Assembly (NCBI RefSeq): GCF_963576615.1
Contig: NC_088711.1
Coordinates: 496,001 to 560,000 of the forward strand
Reading direction: 5' to 3'
Length of the DNA: 64,000 nt
From: Watersipora subatra
Taxonomy: Eukaryota; Bryozoa; Gymnolaemata; Cheilostomatida; Watersiporidae
Below, piece by piece: positions 57,201-64,000 of this stretch. The notes beneath the pieces are model-generated. The model had not been told where the DNA came from and did not search any database. It was given only the letters and a program-made list of their open reading frames with translations. The position numbers were made by a program, and so were the translations under genes. Numbering within the stretch: position 1 is the stretch's first letter; every line of letters begins with the position of its first letter.

Positions 57201-57950
57201 AATCTGTAGTGAGCTGCTAGTCAAAGTTACCGCGCAGATAGCGTTAGACTTCATCCTTTCAATTGTCTCTAACTTTTTGTTTTAGAACAGGAACAAGGCG
57301 AAAATAAAACCTCTGAAATACCCAGAGCATATACAGCGCCAAGTAAGTTTTGCATGTAGCCGCAAGTGGCAAAGCTTTCAATATACGTATATTTGTATAA
57401 TGTAGGAAGTAAAATTAATTACAGGCAGCTATCATTGTCAATCCTAATGTTTAACACAACTATTACGCTGTTTTTACAAAATAATTTCTATTTATTGGAA
57501 TACTTGCAAAATGTAGGCTTATCTGAATCACTACACGCATCTTGACTTCACTATCCACACACACATATTTGTAAATTGTATTTGTCACCTTCTAGATGGA
57601 CAAGATGTGTCTTGCATTCAAGAAGAGAAATCCAGAACTCCACGAAGCTACTAAAGATATCCCCTGTGATATCCTCACATGCCTACCTTATTTATGAATA
57701 GGTCCCAATTATCACAACTTACTATGAATTTAATTTAATCGGTAGTTTCTATTTTTGTATTTGTTTTGTTGTACTATTTGTTGTCTGTTGTTCATTTCAT
57801 TAAATGTAATCAGGTTTAGATCTGCTCTTACCAATACCATTCCGCAAGGAAGAGGTTGTGCTGTTCGATTCCTATAAACTTTCAAATGCGACACGCACAA
57901 AGATTAAGGACAAAATAAAACACAGGCAGGAAGAAGTGCAAGCCCTTTAG
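39235..57950 (+). CDS. Unrecognised 17-exon gene: Ser/Thr-Pro-rich, probably disordered protein (~698 aa)
   Basis: Exons: 39235-39319, 39416-39559, 42869-42990, 43738-43879, 46637-46737, 48008-48097, 48209-48403, 49294-49347, 51794-51984, 52763-52892, 55204-55314, 55479-55591, 55721-55779, 56757-57061, 57286-57342, 57596-57656, 57814-57950. All phases agree and the sum is 2097 nt ending in TAG. Start chosen at ATG 39235 behind a TTTTTTAG acceptor, so a 5' UTR exon upstream is likely. The product is polar with many S/T-P sites (AGSPIP, FGSPTE, IGTPPLPQ, PTPERASPPH, NSPISPHRV, RSPILL), as in kinase-regulated scaffold proteins. The C-terminus is more ordered and basic (ALLPPNSP..., RKEEVVLFDSYKLS, KIKHRQEEVQAL). 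No domain recognised. The first donor (39319) and last donor are uncertain. Confidence 0.72.
39760..40660 (+). repeat. 26-bp minisatellite, intron 2 of gene 2
   Basis: About 33 copies of AAGCTATGTCTCTCAAACAT plus ATGCAT, with a few CATGTGCATA insertions at the left edge. Confidence 0.97.
40910..41190 (+). repeat. Duplicated 50-bp block and degenerate 19-bp repeats
   Basis: TACTCGCTAAGACACTAAAC, CTACGCATTGCAAAGC occurs twice (40930, 40975); then AAGTCTCTAAGATAAGGTA-like units recur to 41180. The rest of the intron to 42868 shows no feature. Confidence 0.75.
42999..43031 (+). other. Intronic hairpin just after the exon 3 donor
   Basis: ACTTTAGTCTGT and ACAGACTAAAGT pair perfectly with a 6-nt loop (about 43000-43031). 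Confidence 0.7.
43040..43737 (+). repeat. 29-bp minisatellite that duplicates the exon-4 3' splice site
   Basis: About 24 copies of TTCTCTATTATATTACAG plus AGTCTCACTAG. The final copy is the real acceptor: TTCTCTCTTATATTACAG/AGTCC, with the exon starting at 43738. Every unit thus carries a pyrimidine-rich tract and an AG. Confidence 0.9.
44425..45752 (+). repeat. 46-bp minisatellite, intron 4 of gene 2
   Basis: About 28 copies of TATCTATCGTATGTCCAGTT, then ATAGCATATCCATGGGTCTA AGTGTT (period 46, measured at 44483 and 44529). Variants alternate ATAACA, ATAGGA and ATAGCA. Confidence 0.97.
46061..46166 (-). repeat. Dispersed repeat tail, copy 3 (inverted)
   Basis: The reverse complement reads ACTAGTTGACTACCTGGCAT, TGCATGGGTAATAAAC and ACAACATTTACCATTCTAAC, matching copies at 19523 and 24205. 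Confidence 0.7.
46850..47653 (+). mobile_element. TIR element of ~800 bp, possibly pogo/Tigger-related
   Basis: The ends TACTGTAAATTCC (46850) and GGAATTTACAGTA (47641-47653) are perfect 13-bp inverted repeats flanked by TA. Inside, a plus-strand ORF (47216-47533) contains VISRSFVNCCMD, reminiscent of the C-terminal part of pogo-type DDE transposases. No intact transposase; a non-autonomous or decayed copy within intron 5 of gene 2. Confidence 0.6.
47691..47729 (+). other. Intronic hairpin, 16-bp perfect stem, 7-nt loop
   Basis: CTTTATTGGCAATGGT and ACCATTGCCAATAAAG flank TTATTGT. It lies 38 bp past the TIR element. Confidence 0.85.
48550..49160 (+). repeat. 27-bp minisatellite, intron 7 of gene 2
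   Basis: About 22 copies of GTGTCAGTATGTTTTGCATA CTCCAGG. Long ORFs on both strands (period divisible by three) are by-products. Confidence 0.97.
49740..50440 (+). repeat. 25-bp minisatellite, intron 8 of gene 2
   Basis: About 27 copies of GTCAGTTAGTGTATCTTATA TACAG/T. Half of the units read TATACAGGTCAGT, which resembles both splice-site types. Confidence 0.97.
50650..50975 (+). repeat. Degenerate CATACCCCATA-type repeats, intron 8 of gene 2
   Basis: Short phrases (GCATACCCCATAAG, CATGTGCATACCCCATAGG) recur irregularly. Highly diverged array. Confidence 0.6.
51065..51720 (+). repeat. CT-rich low-complexity block (CTCTCTTCTCTCG), intron 8 of gene 2
   Basis: A ~650-bp pyrimidine-rich stretch grading into TATCTATCTC, ending 73 bp before exon 9. 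It may act as a very long polypyrimidine tract. ORFs in it are artefacts. Confidence 0.9.
52893..55203 (+). other. Intron 10 of gene 2 with two MITE-like fragments
   Basis: A phrase CAACCCTT.CCTATAGTGGCG, then TTAGAGGTGACATT, occurs at about 53808-53860 and 55035-55085, and inverted at 59262-59395. Otherwise AT-rich with no supported exon. Confidence 0.6.
55925..56545 (+). repeat. 41-bp minisatellite, intron 13 of gene 2
   Basis: About 14 copies of CTAAGCTATGCTGCATGTAG, then GTACAAGTGGCTAAGCTAGCA. Confidence 0.97.
57657..57813 (+). promoter_or_regulatory. Last intron of gene 2: candidate minor-class AT-AG intron
   Basis: Ending the exon at 57656 (AAAG/ATATCCCCTG) gives a U12-like 5' site. 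TTCATTAAA, about 11 nt before the 3' CAG (57811-57813), resembles the U12 branch site. The join is phase 1. A normal GT donor at 57666 (CCCCT/GTGATA) is also phase 1 but matches consensus poorly; reading straight on stops at 57695-57697. Confidence 0.4.
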
Positions 57951-57984
57951 GCACTGGATATATTGCCAACAAAGTATAGCATTA

Positions 57985-57990
57985 AATAAA
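57985..57990 (+). terminator. Poly(A) signal AATAAA of gene 2
   Basis: AATAAA lies 35 bp after the stop codon at 57948-57950. The next gene's stop codon, on the opposite strand, is at 58065-58067. Confidence 0.6.
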
Positions 57991-58064
57991 AAAAGCTTGA
58001 AAATAAATTACTATAAATTTGGGGAAAGACTACGAGAAAAAAATATTTATCTGCACAGAAACAG

Positions 58065-61000
58065 TTAACCAGCTACACACTTTCCGATAAGTATAACAGA
58101 GACTACACTATCTGGAGATGTTATAACCAGAGTTTCTTCCCAATGACCCCAGCAATCTCCTCGGAATTGCACCTTTACCATACCTCTATGCTTAGACCTG
58201 TAAAGCAAAGGGTTCTTGTCAGATGGTTAGTCAGAGATGACAGTGACTGCAACAACTATTGACTGTATGTTTCAATAGCTATATACCCCTACCTTAACAA
58301 AGTATTCCTTGATTTACATCTAAATGGAGTGTGAAGTCGAGGAAATTTCACCTACAAAATAAAATTCACATAAAGACGGGTCTACGTAAGCTAAGCTTTT
58401 GTTGAAAGCATTTATAGGAGTAACGAAAGCGCATTGACTAGTTTGAGTTCAAATCAAAAATAACCTTAGTGACGAAATGTTGAAAGTTGCGCAACCCGCA
58501 ATAATGACATAAAGACCAATAGAGTTCTTGAGTGTGAGGCTTTATTGTTTAATATTAAAGCACCTAAAATTGTACTAGAATAAGAAGGCAACTATTTAAC
58601 TGATGTTTAGAAATCTAAAAACAGTCTATAAAAGCATCGGATATCGACAACACTGCAACTTGGTGTCCATGTGGGACTGTTGATTAATTATAAAATTACT
58701 TGAATGTAACATTACTAGTCGCATAAAGGAAGCTAGCTCTCTGCACACAACCGCGGTCATTCGCGATTTTAAAATTTGCTTTTTTAAAAGTGAACCGGGC
58801 TTTGTGAAATAGAGACCTAGTTCTTGACAAAACATTTTAGCACCAACCTCTATATCAGTCGATGAGACATTTCTGAGACTAATGGTCAGTTCCTGGACCT
58901 CACCTGGTGTACTGGTTAGAAATGTGAGAGATCGGGTAGAGACAATGAGGCTGAAATAGAAATAACTACATGATGCAGAATAATCAGTCTGGGAAATCAT
59001 GCAAAGATTGTAAACCTCAGGGTTGGGTAAAATTGCTAAAAAATGCGACTTTCACATCTCTGGCTTATGATTCAAGAATTCAAAATGATCACAAACCAAG
59101 CAGAAAACTTTCGGGAACTTAGAAATGATGTATTTCTAAACTAGAATTTTTAGAGATCCTCAAGAAGAATTGAAAGAAAATTAGAAGAGTCAAGGATCTG
59201 ATAATAACAGTAGATCTGAATTGGACTTATTCAAACTATGACGCATAAAATAACGCTACCGTAAAACCTGTGTTTGAACGTCACCTTCATTTGAGCGCCA
59301 CTATGGGACAAGGGTTGAAAAATAGAGGGCCACCCTTTAAATGAACGCCTCTTCTATTTGAACGCCACTTCTATTTGACGACCACGATTTGCCATTTTGG
59401 ACTTTACATACCATAATAGCATTTAAAGCTAAAACTAGTTTTGGCTTTAAAATAGTAAACCAATCATTTTGGTGAGCCTTGCACCACAAGCTTTAGCTAC
59501 TGCCATTAACATAACCCCCCAAATCATCCGTTTGTAGTTATAAATTAAATTTACTAGTAGTACGAAACACAGCTCTCCGCTCATTTAACATTTTAATGGA
59601 CAACTATATCAGGAAACCATCAAACTGTGTCAGAAAGCTTATTTTATCTGTCAGTTAGCAGTAACTATTTGAATAGTGTAAAACTCTCTGTATTACTCAA
59701 TAAGTGTGAAAACTAAGCAGGTACCTACAAGCCAGCAAAATGTTAAACACTTGTTTGGCTGATAAAGTTGTATTGAAAATGTGCAGGCAAACCACGATAT
59801 TAAAGCCACCTACATAATTAATCATGCATTTATATAAATAAACGAATCATCTAGGGAAAAACAAATACACTGAAATGTTGACATCACTACAAGATCAAAA
59901 AGATTTCTCAAATTACTGATGCCTCTATTTTTTGCATCGAAAAGAACAAGCTTATAGTTGGCAATTATACGCTTTTAGCTCACACCAAGACTAGTAACAA
60001 TGGCTTGTTTCATTCTGCTGGTGCTCACATCAGGCTAGTAACAATGGCCTGTTTCATTTTGCTGGTGCTCACATCAGGCTAGTTACAATGGCTTGTTTCA
60101 TTCTGTTGGTGCTCACACCAAGACTAGTAACAATGGCTTGTTTCATTCTGCTGGTGCTCACACCAAGACTAGTAACAATGGCCTGTTTCATTCTGCTGGT
60201 GCTCACACCAAGGCAAGTAACAATGGCCTGTTTCATTCTGTTGGTGCCCACACCAAGACTAGTAACAATGGCCTGTTTCATTCTGCTGGTGTTCACATCA
60301 GGCTAGTTACAATGGCTTGTTTCATTCTGCTGGTGCTCACACCAAGGCAAGTAACAATGGCCTGTTTCATTCTGCGGATGCTCACACCGAGGCTAGTAAC
60401 AATGGCCTGTTTCATTCTGTTGGTGCTCACACCAAGACTAGTTACAATGGCTTGTTTCATTCTGCTGGTGCTCACACCAAGACTAGTAACCATGGCTTGT
60501 TTCATTCTGCTGGTGCTCACACCAAGGCTAGTAACAATGGCCTGTTTCATTCTGTTGGTGTTCACACCAAGGCTAGTAACAATGGCCTGTTTCATTATGC
60601 TGGTGCTCACACCAAGACTAGTTACAATGGCTTGTTTCATTCTGCTGGTGCTGACACCGAGGCTAGTAACCATGGCTTGTTTCATTCTGTTGGTGTTCAC
60701 ACCAAAGCTAGTAACATTGGCCTGTTTCATTATGCTGGTGCTCACACCAAGACTAGTTACAATGGCTTGTTTCATTCTGCTGGTGCTCACACCAAGACTA
60801 GTAACCATGGCTTGTTTCATTCTGCTGGTGCTCACACCAAGGCTAGTAACAATGGCCTGTTTCATTCTGTTGGTGTTCACACCAAGGCTAGTAACAATGG
60901 CCTGTTTCATTATGCTGGTGCTCACACCAAGACTAGTTACAATGGCATGTTTCATTCTGCTGGTGCTCACACCAAGACTAGTTACAATGGCTTGTTTCAT

Positions 61001-63922
61001 TTTGCTGGTGTTCACACCAAGGCTAGTAACAATGGCATGTTTCATTATGCTGGTACTCACACCAAGGCTAGTAACGTCATCACGAGTGACTGACTACTAC
61101 AAATTCTCCCATCGACATTATTTTACAATCATTGGGACGATGTCACCATTTTGCAATAATTAAGTGATTGTGTATCGGCTAATACCGATACACATGGTAT
61201 AATACCGATGGCCATTTTCGACGATCCTTTTTCATTTCGTATCTGCTTGAAGTGAAAGGAATGTTCGCGATGGCAGCTTTACTGATTTTGGTACATGTAA
61301 CTTTCCCGATTGCAAAAACTGTGTCTGTACTAATATAATTAGCCAATGAGATACAAATCAACCTAAACGCACGACAAAATGATGAGCATAAAGCCCATGC
61401 CATCAATGGCATGTTTTAACACATCAGTGTGTCTGTATCAGCGTGACACATGTAAACAATAAAAACCAATCAGTCACCATAAACCTGTACATGAAGTAAA
61501 ACATAGAACTTATATTAGACGTTGAAGATCAGAGAGTGAAGCAATAGATTGGTTTTACTTGATAAACTTATAGCAACCGTCCAAACAAATGCAGTTTCTC
61601 AACAAATGACTAATGCGCCCTTTAAGGTATCTCAAATGCGCTACTAAAACTTGGAACAGTGAATAGTGCAATGTACTAGCAATCTATCTATTCAGGATTG
61701 AAGTGATTTGACACAGTAAAAAGGTCAGCAGCAAATATTTTTTCAATCATTTCCATTTCCATTTATGTTCAAAGCATCAATTATTCTTATTGGCTGTTAT
61801 GTAATGAATTTCGATAATCAAGTCCAAAGGTGAAACAAACATCTCATTACATTAATGAATTGCGTGACCATTTGCATAGCAATTTTCGGTGATCTAGCGA
61901 AAAGCAATTACTTCTCTGAATTGTCTCGCACAAGCACTCCTGAAGACGTTTTGCTTCTTGACTAGCTCGAGAACAAGGACAAACCTGGCAGTAGGTCCAG
62001 GAAGGGCATGAGATACTCCTCTCACAGGAGTATGCAATTGCGTAGTGGAAATGACTGCTGAGGGTTTCTTAGGGTCGGCGTAAATATTGATAAGAAGTGA
62101 CTTGAGGTTGCGCTTGAATAAAGTTACGTTGCCAGCATCCATGGGAATATCCATCTCTGTAAACAATGCAAACAAAAATATAGCACGATCGCATTGCAGA
62201 GTTTATTTTTTGGAGAGCATCAACTATACATCCGTGAAGCTACTGATGAAAAAGACCCAGTCTGAGACAGAAAGGCTATCAGTATCATTCAGATGTCTTG
62301 CAACAAGAAACCTCCCTGTTTTAAATTCCATCGCTGTAAAATTCCCCCTTTCATATCCTAGAGTAATGAAGGGAAGAAACAGCTGCTAACCATTTGTAAT
62401 GCACCCATGACTATCATATAGATGACATACCCAACTCTGCAGTGCCTTCTAGGGAAGGGACAAGGAAAGGGTTGAGTACGCTGTCAGCCAATGCTGGCTT
62501 TAAAGCAAGTTGTCTACAAAGAACAGATAGCGCTGATAGTTCATGCCACACTATTGGTAGTACTACCAACTATTTAGAGTACTACCACTATTGGTGTACT
62601 ACCACTATTGGTAGTACTACCACTACTGGTAGTACTACCAACTAATTAGAGTACTACTACTACTGATAGTACTACCAACTATTTATAGTACTACCACTAC
62701 TGATAGTACTACCACCACTGGTAGTACTATTAGTAGTGGTAGCGCAGGAATAATGTGTACCTTTGTAGAAGCTGGTTGAGTATATGATCTACGTATGAGA
62801 TCTTAAGGGAAGCAATGATCTGTCTGCCTTCTTCACAAAGTACTTTCTCCCGCTCAGTTATCTGCATCTGTACCGTTAGTTTCTAAATGAGAAAACACAG
62901 AAGACAAGTTCTGTCAATATTCGTTTCCACCCAATTCAAAGCATTTTAGAACTATGTCAGGTGCTGAATTTACTCGACTAGTTAAAAAAGGTTCTATTTG
63001 GAGTGTTCAAATTCACCTATGCATTTATTAATGTTACACTACATACCTAATGGAGAGAGGGAGAGAGAGGGAGGGAGAGAGGGGGAGAGAGAGAGACAAC
63101 ATAACAAATATGTACTTAGACCAGAGAGCACAGTACACAGTTTTATTGTGCAGCGAGTCAACTTGTGCACAGAAATAGGCAAGTATAACTAACCTGGGCG
63201 TCTGCAGCAGCAATTAAAAGAGTTGAAGGAAGCACTTGTATCCGAGATGTTTCCAACAGCTCAGTACAAGAAGGCCCTAAAGCATGCCAGGGAAAAACAA
63301 TTCAGCAAATGCAATAGCAATGCCATGTCATGATATTTATGGAGCAAAGATCGGCGATAAACCTACTAGCAGCTGCAGCGAGTGAGACGAAATGCAGCTG
63401 CTATGGATACATCTTAGGAGAAAGGTTAACACGACTTCAGTAAAATGTGTTCTACGGTTTATAAAAATCTACAACAAAATACCGAAGCATGTGTTTCTTT
63501 GAGTTTGCCACTCACTGATAACCACTAAAAATTAAATTACTTTGTAAGGTGAACCGAGTATTTTGCAATAATTTAACGATTCTAAAGAGACTACAGAAGT
63601 TCCTATTATTATGTATATATTCCACAATAAACTCACAAGCAAAAGGTATGCTGGAGTATGGCATAGTAAGAGATGAACAGGTTGAGTATCTAAGGGCAAC
63701 CAATCAATAGGGTAACAGTCACATTTGAATCATGAGATGTTCACTGATAAAGTAATGTTCTCATTAACTGTTTAAGCTTTTGAATTCTGGTGTAAGCTCA
63801 ACAGGCTTTGTCTTAGGCATATCCTGCATATTACAATCACCATCACCTGATTGTGTTGATGGGGCTGGGTTAGAACATCTGGAGTAATAGTACTGGAGTC
63901 GACTCACACTGGACTCACACTG
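58065..63922 (-). CDS. 3' part of a gene ending in an ASH/SPD-2-like domain (332 aa visible)
   Basis: Minus-strand exons 63922-63769, 63276-63194, 62882-62761, 62513-62431, 62333-62244, 62156-61985, 58950-58848, 58351-58293, 58197-58065; all phases agree and the sum is 999 nt. A helical region comes first (LLIAAADAQKLTVQMQ, REKVLCEEGRQIIASLKISY, ALKPALADSVLNPFL). The last ~100 residues alternate beta-strand patterns: STRSLTFLTSTPGEVQELTI, SLRNVSSTDIEV, KFPRLHTPFRCKSRN, GMVKVQFRGDCWGHWEETLV, SVVSVILIGKC. This fits the ASH (ASPM, SPD-2, Hydin) Ig fold of centrosomal and ciliary proteins; a CEP192/SPD-2 relative is possible but not shown. The 5' end is beyond the window. The donor at 62244 and the first acceptor (63922 or 63919) are uncertain. 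Confidence 0.65.
59262..59395 (-). mobile_element. MITE-like fragment, inverted relative to 53808 and 55035
   Basis: The reverse complement contains TTTCAACCCTTGTCCCATAG, then TGGCGCTCAAATGAAGGTGA. Shared with two copies in intron 10 of gene 2. Internal phrase TTCAAATAGAAG.GGCGTTC is itself duplicated. Confidence 0.6.
59985..61075 (+). repeat. 45-bp minisatellite inside an intron of the minus-strand gene
   Basis: About 24 copies of AATGGCTTGTTTCATTCTGC, TGGTGCTCACACCAAGACTA GTAAC. The unit is 15 codons and open in several frames of both strands, giving spurious proteins up to 356 residues. It lies between the exons at 61985 and 58950. Confidence 0.95.
61076..61984 (-). other. Intron of the minus-strand gene, no feature seen
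   Basis: AT-rich sequence with a short GTATCGGCTAATACCGATAC palindrome at 61170-61190. A 77-codon minus ORF (61412-61179) has no recognisable content. Confidence 0.5.
62545..62745 (+). repeat. Palindromic GTAGTACTACCACTA minisatellite
   Basis: About ten degenerate 18-27-bp units of TGGTAGTACTACCACTAC. Each contains the palindrome GGTAGTACTACC, so the array can form many small hairpins. It lies between minus-strand exons at 62761 and 62513. Confidence 0.85.
63052..63098 (+). repeat. Short GA microsatellite
   Basis: GGAGAGAGGGAGAGAGAGGG-type run between minus-strand exons at 63194 and 62882. Confidence 0.9.
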
Positions 63923-64000
63923 CTTTAATATTGCCAGCTTATCAACTATTACTGTGTATAATGATATAGACTACACTAGAAAAATGGCTACTTCAACTGT

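Noticed and set aside
57596..57697. Treating 57596-57697 as the last coding exon of gene 2.
   Set aside because: The downstream piece 57814-57950 reads as ordered protein, ends with a stop and has AATAAA 35 bp on, so a final intron is more likely; retention remains possible.
58626..58847. Continuing the ASH exon to the stop near 58626 as a terminal exon.
   Set aside because: A GAG/GTTGGT donor at 58848 joins in phase to two further exons that complete the beta-strand pattern and end in a stop at 58065-58067.
60093..61163. A 356-codon plus ORF and a 255-codon minus ORF.
   Set aside because: Both are translations of the 45-bp tandem array, which lies in an intron of the minus-strand gene.

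Overview
This is an animal (metazoan) nuclear genome window. It is AT-rich, with many phase-consistent GT-AG introns, AATAAA-type poly(A) signals, LTR retrotransposons with target-site duplications and no bacterial-style operons. The NF-X1/SF1 helicase gene, the small introns and the very high load of intronic minisatellites suggest an invertebrate, possibly a lophotrochozoan. No species can be assigned from the sequence alone.

Three multi-exon host genes can be built by joining exons whose splice phases agree. (1) Positions 1-12480, plus strand: the 3' part of a ZNFX1-like RNA helicase/NF-X1 zinc-finger gene (about 19 exons, 1071 residues visible; the 5' end lies outside). Its finger region holds six tandemly duplicated symmetric exons. 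(2) Positions 39235-57950, plus strand: a 17-exon gene for a ~698-residue, Ser/Thr-Pro-rich, probably disordered protein that I do not recognise. (3) Positions 63922-58065, minus strand: the 3' part of a gene (9 exons, 332 residues) ending in an ASH/SPD-2-like Ig fold. Genes 2 and 3 are tail to tail, 114 bp apart.

Positions 12480-34401 are transposon-dense. From left to right they hold a decayed plus-strand Ty3/gypsy relative with a large internal deletion and extra 3' ORFs (about 12830-16960), two GA-rich blocks sharing a 3' tail (17028-17822, 18735-19510), a complete but mutated minus-strand LTR element with 272/273-bp LTRs and TSD TTTGT (19655-23893), a tRNA-like SINE, a 600-bp AT array, and a second complete minus-strand LTR element with 172-bp LTRs and TSD GGATT (28487-34401). 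The 5' leader of this last element carries a ~790-bp near-palindrome.

Most long introns contain a private tandem array (units of 14, 20, 25, 26, 27, 29, 36, 39, 41, 45 and 46 bp). At least two arrays are amplified copies of the splice junction beside them: the 39-bp array copies a 5' splice site, and the 29-bp array copies a 3' splice site. These arrays, the duplicated finger exons, a candidate AT-AG minor-class intron and the retrotransposon palindrome are the most unusual things here.
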